Below are positions 44,013-56,640 of a stretch of DNA of 64,000 nucleotides, one piece after another. Position 1 is the stretch's first letter. Every line of letters starts with the position of its first letter. Made by a program: the position numbers and the translations under genes. The notes beneath the pieces were generated by a model that had not been told where the DNA came from, ran no database searches, and saw only the letters and a list, made by a program, of their open reading frames with translations. Origin of the DNA: Rana temporaria (lineage: Eukaryota; Chordata; Amphibia; Anura; Ranidae); contig NC_053490.1 of assembly GCF_905171775.1 (NCBI RefSeq), positions 90,976,839-91,040,838 on the forward strand, written 5' to 3'.

Positions 44013-44720
44013 GGGCCAGATCCACAAAAGGGATACGCAGGCGTATCTACTGATACGCCGTCGTATCCCTGTTTCTATCTATGCGACTGATTCACAGAAT
44101 CAGTTACGCATAGATATTCCTAAGATCCGGCAGGTGTAATAGTTTTACACTGTCGGATCTTAGGATGCAGTACCTCGGCCACCGCTGGGGCCATTTCTCG
44201 TCGAAATTCCACGTCGGGTATGCAAATTAGCACTTACGGAGATCCACAAAGCGGTTTCCCTTTGTGAAGTCTCCGTAAGTTGTTAGTTTGCAAACGCAAA
44301 ATTAGGGCTGCTTTTACAAAGTGTAAAGTTAGTACACCATGTAAAAGCAGACCCTTCTTTCCCGCAACGCTGTCAAATTTATTTTTTATTTTTTTATTCC
44401 CCGCCGCATCTCTTTTTTTTCCCGACGCAACTTTTTTTACCCGGCACGATTCACAAAACTCGGCGCAACTTAACTTTGTTAAGTTAAGTTAAGTTGCGCA
44501 AAGCACGTCGGGAAAATCGCGTCGGTAGCGGGAGCGCGCCTAATTTAAATGGGACTCGCCCCATTAGATTGGGCACGCCTTGCGCCGGACGGATTTAAGT
44601 TACACCGCTGAAAATTTCTAGGTAAGTGCTTTGTGGATCGGGCACTTAGGTAGAAATTTTGCGGCGGTGTAACTTAAATCCCAAAAATTAAGTTGCGCCT
44701 GCTGTAGGTGGATCTGGCCC
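44013..44720. mobile_element. Harbinger-type MITE, GGGCCAGATCCAC family
   Basis: Perfect ends GGGCCAGATCCAC, flanked by ATA on both sides (44,010-44,012 and 44,721-44,723). Homologous in opposite orientation to 30,630-31,340. Confidence 0.85.
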
Positions 44721-44723
44721 ATA

Positions 44724-45529
44724 ATTTCCTGCTTGTGTGATTGGCTCACTGATTTGCCCAGAAGTCTACACTAAGATACAGGTCAGATTTTTGGCATCCG
44801 CTGCAACAAAAATTTCGTTTTTGGCAACATACTGATAAGGATTGATAACCATTAGCACAACTCCAGGGCATAACCATTCTGCCTCTGATTCAAATTCTGA
44901 AAAGCATGCAGAAAGGGAGGAACAGTCTGCTTCTTTCAGTGTCCAGCCGTAAAGAGGCGGAACCTTTTTTATTATCACAGCTTTATAGACAGAATGACAT
45001 CATTCATATGAGCACATCTGATTCGTCAGTCCATATATGGCTTTTCTCCTTGTGACGTCTATTCTTGACCTCGTGGCTTTCACTCAGACTCACGGGGGCC
45101 ATCTTACTTCACTCGATGGATGGGGTTTGGAGTAAGGAGTAGAAGGGAGAGGTTTGGAGTAAGGAGTAGAAGGGGCCATCTGTCTTCAGTTTTCCTTCAG
45201 GCTGAGATTTAACTCTATAATGACTTTTAAGGATAATAATACTTGTATACACCCACACATATATATGTATATATAAATCAAGAAATACAAGAAATAAAAC
45301 AATATACGAAAGGAAACCAATATTTGAGTGGTTTAGGAGAAAAATAACATAAACGTAAAATTATCATTTTATTTAACTCCATCATAATGCTTCCAATAGG
45401 ACAATCCCATCTAAAGGGATAAAGACCCCGCCACTTTCCTCATTTGAGCCCTGATTCTGCGGCAACTGGTTGATAATTATGAAACCACTCTCATTAGACT
45501 CACTCGGAACAGGGGATATATATATATAT
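44724..45529. other. Unassigned stretch
   Basis: Contains a two-unit tandem of GGTTTGGAGTAAGGAGTAGA (about 45,126-45,171). No gene is recognised. Confidence 0.4.
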
Positions 45530-45963
45530 ATTAGCAGGCGCCCCAGAGAATAAAATGGTGGTTTATGTCAGACAGTATTTGCACAGCGATTTTTCAAATG
45601 CAACTTTTTTGGAAAAGATAAGCTTTAATAAATTTTGATGCAAAAAAACAACACAATATATAACCCAGTTTTTTGGTTAAAAATAAAAGATGATGTTACG
45701 CCAAGTAAATAGATACCTAACATGTCATGATTTAAAATGGGGCCTGCTTGTGGAATTTCGACAAACAATACACAATACAAAAAAATCTCGATAGGTGACG
45801 CTTTAACTTTTTTACAATTACTGGTTTAGAATTATAAAGAAGGTCTAGAACTAATATTATTGTTCTTGCAATAACATTTGAGTCTATACCACTCATGTGT
45901 GGTGCGAGCACCATATGCGTGCACAACCTACATATGTATTCATTAATATTCGTTAATATTTTT
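45530..45963. mobile_element. TTAA family A fragment
   Basis: GCCCCAGAGAATAAAATGG, TTACGCCAAGTAAATAGATAC and CATGTCATGATTTAAAATG follow the order of family A (see 14,570-14,770). Both ends are missing. Confidence 0.6.
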
Positions 45964-47571
45964 TTAACCACTTAAGGACCTTGCCTGTTTTTCAGACTCA
46001 GTGTTTACAAGTTTAAAACAGTTTTTTTTTTATAAAAAATTACTTAGAACCCCCAAACATTATATATTTTTTTCTAACACCCTAGAGAATAAAATGGCGG
46101 TCATTGCAATACTTTTTGTCACACTGTATTTGCACAGCGGTCTTAGAAGCGCACTTTTCTTGGAAAAATTCACTTTTTTTAATAAAAAAATAAGACAACA
46201 GTAGAGTTAGCCCAATTTTTTTTATAAAAGCATATATATGTGTAGCCCTGAGATTGATTAAGTGAAAATCAAAATACCAGTGAAAAAAGTTGAAACACAT
46301 ATAACAATATTATGCCCAAATCATAAGTCTTAAATAGGTCCCTCTGGTGCGAGGAATAGAAGAGTGTGCCAGAGTGACACGTGATCTGATGAACCTGCTG
46401 TGGTATCAGATGTGGATGCAAGGTTCAACAGAACGCAAGACTGTGATGGTCAAATGTATAAACAAAAGTTCATCAACATCAAAAAGTCATTCAGGTGAGA
46501 GAGTGAATGGATGAGAATTGCGTGACTTCTTTAGCGTGACAATCCCACCACCGAAAAAAGTGCAGGCTTACTGGAGCTGGTTGACCAATGATGACATATG
46601 TCAACAAAGGTCAAACAATGGCTGTATATGACAAATGTCAAAGACGATCCTTGGCAGGAAGCGTGGGTCCGACTGGTTGGAATTTCTTTATGTAGAATGG
46701 GTCCCCAGGAGCAAGCTGGAAGCTGTACTTGTAGATGGAGTCCCCAAACCAATAAACTCAGTGTATTAGTGGTGCATATAAAAAGGAGAGAAGGGTGGCC
46801 ACATAGCGTAACTCCGTATAATAAGTAAAATACGTTTTTATTCACAGCTGTCAAACTTACATTTGGCTGGAAACATAAGAGCTCTTGCATGCAAATAGGG
46901 CGACAGTGGAGTCCTCCCGACGCGTTTCGTGGTCAAAAGCACATCGTCATTATATTGTGAAATATAATGTTACGCAGAGTAAAATGATACCCAACATGTC
47001 ACGCTTCAAAATTGCGTCCGCTCATGGAATGGCGTCAAACTTTTACCTTTAAAAATCTCCATAGGCGACGTTTAAAAAATTCTATAGGTTGCATCTTTTC
47101 AGTTACAGAGGAGGTCTAGGGCTAGAATTATTGCTATTGCTCTATCGATTGCTGCTGCGATACCTCACTTGTGCGGTTTGAACACCGTTTTCAAATGCGG
47201 GCACTACTCACGTAAAAAAAAACAGAAAAATTTGCCTTTAAGAAGCATAGGCGGAAGTGACGTTTTGACGTCGATTCCACCCTGCTATGCTATGGAGACG
47301 GGTGGGGGCCATCTTGCCCTCACTCGTATCCCAGCAAAGCAGCGTGAAGGACCCGATCGCCTCCGTCGCTGCCGACGGCTCCGGTAAGCGGCGGAGGGCG
47401 TGGGAGATAACAGTGATCTTGCGGCGAATCTGCCGCGGAAACCACCGTTATCGTTTACAGGACTGGCCACATTAATGATGAATATCTCGGTTGTGGCAGC
47501 AGCTGCTGCCGTTTCCGAGATATTAATTTTTAAAGTGATGATGTATATGTACGTGAGCTGGCGGTCCTTAA
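45964..47571. mobile_element. TTAA family A copy interrupted by a foreign insert
   Basis: Starts TTAACCACTTAAGGACC and ends near TTAA at 47,568-47,571. Family landmarks TTACGCAGAGTAAAATGATAC and CTCCATAGGCGACG lie after the insert at 46,229-46,965. A 45-bp palindrome (AATATCTCGG with complement, centre CAGCAGCTGCTG) is at 47,481-47,525. Confidence 0.65.
46229..46965 (-). mobile_element. Insertion resembling a Penelope-type terminal region
   Basis: The family A sequence stops at about 46,228 and resumes at about 46,965. The insert carries, on the minus strand, CGAAACGCGTCGGG, a phrase frequent in Penelope-like terminal repeats that hold hammerhead ribozymes. The rest of the ribozyme core cannot be built convincingly. 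No protein frame is recognised. Confidence 0.35.
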
Positions 47572-48458
47572 TCACTTAAGCCCCGGACCATATTGCTGGT
47601 CAAAGAGCAGGCCACTTTTTGCGATTCGGCACTGCGGCGCTTTAACTGACAATTGCGCGGTCATGCGACGTGGCTCCCAAACAAAATAGGCGTCCTTTTT
47701 TCCCACAAATAGAGCTTTCTTTTGGTGGTATTTGATCACCTCTGCGGTTTTTAGTTTTTGCGCTATAAACAAAAATAGAGCGACAATTTTGAAAAAAATA
47801 ATAATATTTATTACTTTTTGCTATAATAAATATCCCCCAAAAATATATAAAAAAACATTTTTTTCCTCAGTTAAGGCCGATACGTATTCTTCTACATATT
47901 TTTCGTAAAAAAAAATCGCAATAAGCGTTTATTGATTGGTTTGCGCAAAAGTTATAGCGTTTACAAAATAGGGGATAGTTTTATGGAATTTTTATTAATA
48001 TTTTTTTTTACTAGTAATGGTGGCAATCAGCGATTTTTTAACGGTACTGCGACATTATGGCGGACACTTCGGACACTTTTGACACATTTTTGGGACCATT
48101 GGCATTTTTATAGCGATCAGTGCTATAAAAATGCATTGATTACTATAAAAATGCCACTGGCAGGGAAGGGGTTAACACTAGGGGGCAAGGAAGGGGTTAA
48201 GTATGTTCCCTGGGTGTGTTCTAACTGAAGGGGGGGTGGACTGACATAGGGAAATGATCGTGGGTGCCTGGCAGTGATCGCGCCCGCCGGGCACGCGCGT
48301 CGGCGTCAGGGGCCAGTGGGGGGCGCGTGTGTGCGCCTCAGGCGGCGCACGCAGGCCCCTATTGGCTGCTCGGCGAGATGACATAGATCTACGTGATCTC
48401 ACCCAGCTAAGCTGACCTGCCGCCGTAAAACTGCGGCGGCTGGTCGGCAAGCGGTTAA
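47568..48458. mobile_element. TTAA-ended repeat related to family A (CCCCRGACC type)
   Basis: Starts TTAATCACTTAAGCCCCGG, contains CTGACAATTGCGCGGTCATG and AATAGAGCTTTCTTTTGGTGG, and ends GGCAAGCGGTTAA. Homologous to 58,842-59,903. Non-coding. Confidence 0.7.
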
Positions 48459-48869
48459 GTGGTAAATGATTTTATTTTTATTATTTATTTTTACACTATC
48501 CCTTTAATTTTATTTATCATTTTTATTGCTGTCACAAGAAATGTAAGGATCCCTTGTGACAGCAGTAAAGCATAACAGGTCCTCTTTATGGAGACATCTG
48601 GGGTATACCCTTGAAAGTATGAGATCAAAAAGAAAAAAAAAATAGATTTTATGCTTTTCAGAAAAAAATGGCTCTGTTTACATTTTCTGTCACCGGAAGT
48701 GAGGAAATGCTTGTCGCTTCCAGGTCTCCTAGAACATGGAGATGATTGGGACGTTGAGGTCCCCAATCACCTATATTGTCATTGGCTGCAACCACCGGTG
48801 TGGATGCTGGGCTCTCTGGTTGGGTGGTAGAGCCTGAAAAAGCACCGGAGAGTGGTGAGGGGCAGGGGA
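48459..48869. repeat. Interior fragment of family A repeat
   Basis: TGTAAGGATCCCTTGTGACA and CAGGTCCTCTTTATGG correspond to 15,110-15,165 of the full copy. Ends are absent. Confidence 0.5.
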
Positions 48870-49259
48870 TTAAAGTGGTTGTACACCCTGTACAACCACT
48901 TTTACTTACAGGTAAGCCTATATTAAGGTGCTGGAAATATCTCCTAAACTTCCATGGTTTAGGAGATATTTAAGAATTCTGCGCGCCAATGTCTATGGTG
49001 CATGCGCACTTTAGGAAGGGTAGATTGTGCCATTTCTAAAGGGGTGATGCTGTGGAGTGATGTCACGCAACTACGGACAGTCACAGAGCCAGAGTTTGTG
49101 GCCCCGGAAGGAAGAGGGATGAAGATGGACGCTCAATGCTAGTGGGGACAGCGGTGACATCGCAGACTTCGGTTTCAGGTAAGTGACACATAATGGGCTA
49201 CTATGCGATGCTTAGTAGCCCATTATGCTTTACCTTTGCAGAGTTTACTTCCTCTTTAA
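48870..49259. mobile_element. TTAA-flanked MITE with internal hairpin
   Basis: TTAAAGTGGTTGTACACCC on the left; reversed right end TTAAAGAGGAAGTAAACTC. Hairpins: GTGGTTGTACA with its complement (48,874-48,899), and CATAATGGGCTACTA with its complement (49,191-49,229). Confidence 0.6.
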
Positions 49260-50075
49260 CAGCCTGTGCCTGTGTGTTGTGTGAAGGTGAGTGTGTCCCT
49301 TTCCTCCAATCAGCTCTCAGAGCTCTCCTCACTAAGCTCTGCAAATTGTAATTTCAGCTCTCTGCCCACTGCTTTCCGAAACTAAGACAAGCTTTATAAA
49401 TTCTAGACATTGAACGGATGTAGAGAAGAAATAACAGCACATAAACAGGTCCAACTTATGTAGGAGGATTTGTTTAATCTCTGTGAATTACCTGAGGATA
49501 GTCACTTCACTGGGTATATGTAAGGGTTTACAACCACTTCAATTATTTAGCTTGAGTATGATTCTTGGAGGCCACTGGTGTCTGACTGTCAGCTGCCTAC
49601 ATCAATGGCAAGAACCCACAGGGGGGCATTTAGAAAGGCAGCATTGATGTGTTGTTACCATGCTGCTACAAAAAGAAAGAAAAAAAAGTGCATTGCATTC
49701 CACCTGCTTCGGGAATCAATACATTTGAGTTGAGCTATAAGAAGAAAAATTAAAATCCAAGAAGAGAACCTGGTCACATGACTTGTCAAAGTCCTGCGAT
49801 TGGCTCTCCTCTAGTCATGGAGTTCTCTCTGCTGCGTTATGCTGCAGAGAATTCTGTGAGTTACCGCAAGCTCAATTCCACAGCCTGTAATATAAAAAGA
49901 GGTGACAGGCGCAGTATTGAACTATACTGTGGCGTATAACAGAATACAGTGGATATCAATATTCTCTGCTTGTTATAAATTGGCCCCACACTGTTTTTCA
50001 GCTTCAAAGAAACCAACTTTTCATCAATCACAGGAACTTGTTTTTTTTTTTGTGTCTTAACTACAGGACTCTATT
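49260..50075. other. Unassigned stretch
   Basis: No gene or bounded repeat is recognised. 49,500-49,540 resembles 33,800-33,860. Confidence 0.35.
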
Positions 50076-50252
50076 ATGTGATACTGCTATGTATACTCAG
50101 GAGGCCGTGTAGAATATCATTGGGCTGCAAATTACTTTTTTTCATAAGGATCCTTATCCTGGTGTTTTAACTTCATAAACTGAGGCTAGAGTGTGTTATA
50201 AGCATGAGGTCAAATATGAAACTTCAGTCTTCAGGGAACCTCTCACCTCTAA

Positions 50253-50706
50253 GGCCTAGTACACACAAGAGGACCGTTTCCGCGGATAAATCCTCTGGCG
50301 GATTTTGATCTCATGGTTGTACTAACCATGAGATCAAAATCCCCGCAGAATTCCCTACGCGGTGACGTGTCGCGCCGTCGCCGCGATGATGACGCGGCGA
50401 CGTGCGCGAGGCTGTGATATAAGGACTTCCACGCATGCGTCGAATCATTACGACGCATGCGAGGGATGGATTCGGACGGATTGATCCGGTGAGTCTGTAC
50501 AGACCAGCGGATCAATCCGTTGGACTGGATTCCAGTGGACCGATTTCTTAGCATGTTAAGAAATTTTGATCCGCTGGAAATCCATCCCCGGGGAAAAAAA
50601 ATCTGCGGAAAAATATCCACTGGATCGTACACACCAGGGGATCTATCCGCTGAAACCGGTCCGCGGATCAATTCCAGCGGATCGATCCTCTCGTGTGTAC
50701 GGGGCC
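50253..50706. mobile_element. Harbinger-type MITE, GGCCTAGTACACAC copy 1
   Basis: TAA on both sides (50,250-50,252 and 50,707-50,709). Left GGCCTAGTACACACAAGAGG; right reversed GGCCCCGTACACACGAGAGG. Related in inverted order to 17,371-17,859. Confidence 0.85.
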
Positions 50707-51789
50707 TAAGGCTTAGGACCTTGAAAAGTGATGTCGAACCTTCGCACCCCAGATTTTTTGGAACTACAGTAGGTGACCGCGATATTGTGTCAATCTCGCT
50801 CCCTTTCTCTGTACATCATGGGAAATTTAGTTCCAAAAAATCTGGAATGCCAAGGTTTGCCATTACTGGCCTACAGATTTAGCTAGTTAAAATGTATGCC
50901 AGGTAAAAATAAATCAATATTTAATCCCGTAAAAAAATCTCAAGCGGTATTGTCAGCCCTGCCTGAGTTCTGCTAGACTACAGAACTCTGCCTATGTCTG
51001 ATTAATTTACTATCAAAATAATGCCATACCTCCCAAAACAGTAATCATTAGAAATTACAGGGCACCATACAGCCTAGCTGACAGGTCCCACTACTTCCCT
51101 ATTGGCATCCATACCCATTACTCTACACTCTGTACACTTTTCATCTTGCACACTCTGTACCCCCTGTATTCCCCACACTATGTATCCTCCATTCCACACT
51201 ACCGCAACACTCTGCACTCCCTGCATCCCCCACTACCCCACAGCTCTGTATCCCATGGATCTCCAATACCCCAACATACTCCCCTGCGTCCCTTATTCTT
51301 CACCCCTGCTTCCCCATTACACCTAACACTGCACCCTCTGTATTGCTCATTGCACCCCCTGCAACCCCATTACACCTCACTCTGCACTCCTTACATGCCC
51401 CATTACTCAGAAATCTGCAACTTCTGCATGCCCCATTACCTATCATTCTGCATTCCCCATTACCCAGCAACACCTACATTGCTCAATACATCTTAATCTG
51501 CACCCCTTATTACACCCCACTCTGCAACCCTTCATTCCTAGTTACACCTCACATTGTATACCCATTACACCTCACTCTGTACCCATGGGCGCTTCGGGAG
51601 TGGTGATTCACATTCACATTTAACCCTTTCTTTAAACGCTATCGGGGGTTAAAAGCGCCCCGCTAGCGGTCCGAATAACACAGCTAAAACGATGGTAAAG
51701 CTCCGCTTTTTAGCGGAGCTTTACCGATAAAGCGGCCAGCTGGCAGTGTGAAATGGCTCTTGACATTATTCAGCCTCACTCCATGCCCA

Positions 51790-52435
51790 TATAAATATAG
51801 CCTAGAGAATGTACAGACCCCCCTTCAGCACAGAGCCCTCCATTCAGCACAGATGGACCCCACCTTCATCACAGATCTCCCCATTCCACACAGACCCCTC
51901 CATTCAGCACAGACCCCCCTTCAGCATAGATGGACCCCCATTAAGCACAGACCCCCCTTAAGCACAGATGGACCCCCCCCCCCTTCTGCACATACCCACC
52001 TTCAGTACAGACCCCCTTCAGTACAGATGGGCTCACACTTCAGCACATACCCCCTTCAGTACAGACCCCCCTTCAGCACAGATGGACCCCCTTTAAGCAC
52101 AGACCCCCCTTCAGCACAGTTGGACCCCCCTTCAGCACATACCCCCTTCAGTACAGACTCCCCTTCAGCACAGATGGACCCCCTTTAAGGACAGACCCCC
52201 CCCCCCTCCAGCACAGATAGACCTCCCCTTCAGCACATACCCACCTTCAGTACAGACCCCCCCTTCAGCAAAGATGGACCCCCCTTCAGCACATACCCCC
52301 TTCAGTACAGACCCCACTTCAGCACAGATGAACCCCCCCATTCAGCACATACCCCCCTTCAGTACAGACCCCCCTTCAGCACAGATGGACCCCCCATTCA
52401 GCACAAACCCCCCCTTCAGCACAGACCTCAGATCA
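51790..52435 (+). repeat. CTTCAGCACAGATGGACCCC minisatellite, copy 1
   Basis: Irregular units of about 21-23 bp with poly-C runs, plus a CTTCAGTACAGACC variant. Open frames are artefacts. Confidence 0.9.
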
Positions 52436-53468
52436 GCCATCAGCGCGGCACAGGCAGCAGGTTCCCTCCTGCTTCACTCTGCTCGCTGTGCCTGTGTAAC
52501 ATCCGACCCGAGACTGCTTAGACAGCCCGTGGCCGTGAGACTCTTCAACACCTTCTTAATTTTCCTGGGGGGGTCAATTGCCCCCCCCCCTTGCCCTATG
52601 GAGCGGACGCCTATGTCTGTACCCCCTGCATCACCCACTACTTTCTCTGTACCCTTACTAGACTACTGTGGGGGATTCTGGGAGTTGTAGTCAGAAAAAG
52701 AAGAGCATTGTAGAGAGGGGAGACCTGCGGAAGAAGGACTTTGTGCTGTCCAAAGACACTTGCAGAACCCGGGGCCCCTGCTAATTTGATGGAGTCTCAT
52801 ATGAAAGGGCTGCTTATAACCTCCTATTGGCAGCCTTGCCTTCCTAAATACTTTCCAACATACCATCCAACTTTTGAGGAAACAAGGACATTAAAGTGCA
52901 GAGAAGAAATAGGTGTCACTTCACAGAAATAAAAATTGGACATAGCCTATGAGGGTATGGTTAATTTGAGTCTGATTGTTCTCGCAGCATGCAATGCGCA
53001 CATATACCACAGTCTTTGTACCCATTAAATACTCCTCAATTACTATGCAACAAGCAAAAGTCTCACATGTATTCTTTAACTGTCTGTTGTTATATACTCT
53101 CTTTGATAGGTACAGTATATATTTATTTCTCTTAAAGTTCTTGAACTACTACCCACTGGTGGTTCACAGAATGACATATTTATGCTTAGTGATAGGTAAT
53201 AACCACCGGTAAGTGTTTGCCTTGCACCCTTTTGGCATGTATGTAATTAACCTGAGAAAATATGTTTTTTCCAAATGAATGAAATGAATGAATGTGATAC
53301 TGCTATGTATACTCAGGAGGCCGTGTAGAATATCATTGGGCTGCAAATTACTTTTTTTCATAAGGATCCTTATCCTGGTGTTTTAACTTCATAAACTGAG
53401 GCTAGAGTGTGTTATAAGCATGAGGTCAGATATGAAGCTTCAGTCTTCAGGGAACCTCTCACCTCTAA

Positions 53469-53922
53469 GGCCTAGTACACACAAGAGGACCGTTTCCGCG
53501 GATAAATCCTCTGGCGGATTTTGATCTCATGGTTGTACTAACCATGAGATCAAAATCCCGGCAGAAATTCCCTACGCGGTGACGTGTCGCGGCGTCGCCG
53601 CGATGATGACGCGGCGACGTGCGCGAGGCTGTGATATAAGGACTTCCACGCATGCGTCGAATCATTACGACGCATGCGAGGGATGGATTCGGACGGATTG
53701 ATCCGGTGAGTCTGTACAGACCAGCGGATCAATCCGTTAGACTGGATTCCAGCGGACTGATTTCTTAGCATGTTAAGAAATTTTGATCCGCTGGAAATCC
53801 ATCCCCGGGGAAAAAAATCTGCGGAAAAATATCCGCTGGATCGTACACACCAGGGGATCTATCCGCTGAAACCGGTCCGCGGATCAATTCCAGCGGATCG
53901 ATCCTCTCGTGTGTACGGGGCC
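53469..53922. mobile_element. Harbinger-type MITE, copy 2
   Basis: Duplicate of 50,253-50,706 carried by the second unit; TAA flanks are kept. Confidence 0.85.
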
Positions 53923-55009
53923 TAAGGCTTAGGACCTTGAAAAGTGATGTAGAACCTTCGCACCCCAGATGTTTTGGAACTACAGTAGGTGACCGCGATA
54001 TTGTGTCAATCTCGCTCCCTTTCTCTGTACATCATGGGAAATTTAGTCCCAAAAAATCTGGAATGCCAAGGTTTGCCATTACTGGCCTACAGATTTAGCT
54101 AGTTAAAATGTATGCCAGGTAAAAATAAATCAATATTTAATCCCGTAAAAAAATCTCAAGCGGTATTGTCAGCCCTGCCTGAGTTCTGCTAGACTACAGA
54201 ACTCTGCCTATGTCTGATTAATTTACTATCAAAATAATGCCATACCTCCCAAAACAGTAATCATTAGAAATTACAGGGCACCATACAGCCTAGCTGACAG
54301 GTCCCACTACTTCCCTATTGGCATCCATACCCATTACTCTACACTCTGTACACTTTTCATCTTGCACACTCTGTACCCCCTGTATTCCCCACACTATGTA
54401 TCCTCCATTCCACACTACCGCAACACTCTGCACTCCCTGCATCCCCCACTACCCCACAGCTCTGTATCCCATGGATCTCCAATACCCCAACATACTCCCC
54501 TGCGTCCCTTATTCTTCACCCCTGCTTCCCCATTACACCTAACACTGCACCCTCTGTATTGCTCATTGCACCCCCTGCAACCCCATTACACCTCACTCTG
54601 CACTCCTTACATGCCCCATTACTCAGAAATCTGCAACTTCTGCATGCCCCATTACCTATCATTCTGCATTCCCCATTACCCAGCAACACCTACATTGCTC
54701 AATACATCTTAATCTGCATTCTGCACCCCTTATTACACCCCACTCTCCAACCCTTCATTCCTAGTTACACCTCACATTGTATACCCATTACACCTCACTA
54801 TGTACCCATGGGCGCTTCGGGAGTGGTGATTCACATTCACATTTAACCCTTTCTTTAAACGCTAGCGGGGGTTAAAAGCACCCCGCTAGCGGTCCGAATA
54901 ACGCAGCTAAAATGATGGTAAAGCGCCGCTTTTTAGCGGAGCTTTACCGATAACGCGGCCAGCTGGCAGTGTGAAATAGCTCTTGACATTATTCAGCCTC
55001 ACTCCATGC

Positions 55010-55660
55010 CCATATAAATATAGCCTAGAGAATGTACAGACCCCCCTTCAGCACAGAGCCCTCCATTCAGCAAAGATGGACCCCACCTTCATCACAGATC
55101 TCCCCATTCCACACAGACCCCTCCATTCAGCACAGACCCCCCTTCAGCATAGATGGACCCCCATTAAGCACAGACCCCCCTTAAGCACAGATGGACCCCC
55201 CCCCTTCTGCACATACCCACCTTCAGTACAGACCCCCTTCAGTACAGATGGGCTCACACTTCAGCACATACCCCCTTCAGTACAGACCCCCCTTCAGCAC
55301 AGATGGACCCCCTTTAAGCACAGACCCCCCTTCAGCACAGTTGGACCCCCCTTCAGCACATACCCCCTTCAGTACAGACTCCCCTTCAGCACAGATGGAC
55401 CCCCTTTAAGGACAGACCCCCCCCCCTCCAGCACAGATAGACCTCCCCTTCAGCACATACCCACCTTCAGTACAGACCCCCCCTTCAGCAAAGATGGACC
55501 CCCCTTCAGCACATACCCCCTTCAGTACAGACCCCACTTCAGCACAGATGAACCCCCCCATTCAGCACATACCCCCCTTCAGTACAGACCCCCCCTTCAG
55601 CACAGATGGACCCCCCATTCAGCACAAACCCCCCCTTCAGCACAGACCTCAGATCAGCCA
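55010..55660 (+). repeat. CTTCAGCACAGATGGACCCC minisatellite, copy 2
   Basis: Same array as in the first unit, with small differences in C-run lengths. Confidence 0.9.
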
Positions 55661-56495
55661 TCAGCGCGGCACAGGCAGCAGGTTCCCTCCTGCTTCACTC
55701 TGCTCGCTGTGCCTGTGTAACATCCGACCCGAGACTGCTTAGACAGCCCGTGGCCGTGAGACTCTTCAACACCTTCTTAATTTTCCTGGGGGGGTCAATT
55801 GCCCCCCCCCTTGCCCTATGGAGCGGTCGCCCATGTCTGTACCCCCTGCATCACCCACTACTTTCTCTGTACCCTTACTAGACTACTGTGGGGGATTCTG
55901 GGAGTTGTAGTCAGAAAAAGAAGAGCATTGTAGAGAGGGGAGACCTGCGGAAGAAGGACTTTGTGCTGTCCAAAGACACTTGCAGAACCCGGGGCCCCTG
56001 CTAATTTGATGGAGTCTCATATGAAAGGGCTGCTTATAACCTCCTATTGGCAGCCTTGCCTTCCTAAATACTTTCCAACATACCATCCAACTTTTGAGGA
56101 AACAAGGACATTAAAGTGCAGAGAAGAAATAGGTGTCACTTCACAGAAATAAAAATTGGACATAGCCTATGAGGGTATGGTTAATTTGAGTCTGATTGTT
56201 CTCGCAGCATGCAATGCGCACATATACCACAGTCTTTGTACCCATTAAATACTCCTCAATTACTATGCAACAAGCAAAAGTCTCACATGTATTCTTTAAC
56301 TGTCTGTTGTTATATACTCTCTTTGATAGGTACAGTATATATTTATTTCTCTTAAAGTTCTTGAACTACTACCCACTGGTGGTTCACAGAATGACATATT
56401 TATGCTTAGTGATAGGTAATAACCACCGGTAAGTGTTTGCCTTGCACCCTTTTGGCATGTATGTAATTAACCTGAGAAAATATGTTTTTTCCAAA

Positions 56496-56640
56496 GTATA
56501 TCCAAACACAATAACAATGGACCTTGCTTTGTTCACTGGTGCACAGTTATATTGGAACAGGAAAGGTCCATCCACAAACTGTCCCCACAAAGTTGGGTGC
56601 ATGAAATTGTCCAAAATGTCTTGGTATGCTCAGTGGTGTC
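56496..56640 (-). pseudogene. Tc1 transposase fragment
   Basis: The minus strand reads MHPTLWGQFVDGPFLFQYNC followed by APVNKARSI, homologous to the plus-strand Tc1 relic near 10,375-10,450. About 45 residues; no ends. Confidence 0.7.

Larger units (their letters stand above)
50076..53275 (+). repeat. Tandem duplication, unit 1 (3.2 kb)
   Basis: 50,076 (ATGTGATACTGCTATG) to 53,275 (TATGTTTTTTCCAAA) recurs almost unchanged at 53,292-56,495. The offset is 3,216 bp at the start and 3,220 bp at the end. Differences are a few substitutions and small indels (for example the extra CATTCTG near 54,717 and C-run changes). It contains a Harbinger MITE, a CCAAAAAATCTGG inverted repeat (50,725-50,860), two CCCCATTACACC/CTTCAGCACAGATGG minisatellite zones, and no recognised gene. 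Confidence 0.95.
53292..56495 (+). repeat. Tandem duplication, unit 2 (3.2 kb)
   Basis: Direct copy of 50,076-53,275, separated from it by 16 bp of TGAATGAAATGAATGA. Beyond its right end the sequence changes to a Tc1 fragment. Confidence 0.95.

Noticed and set aside
51100..55880. Proline-rich 116-245 residue frames present twice
   Set aside because: Minisatellite in the duplicated unit; duplication explains their repeated occurrence.
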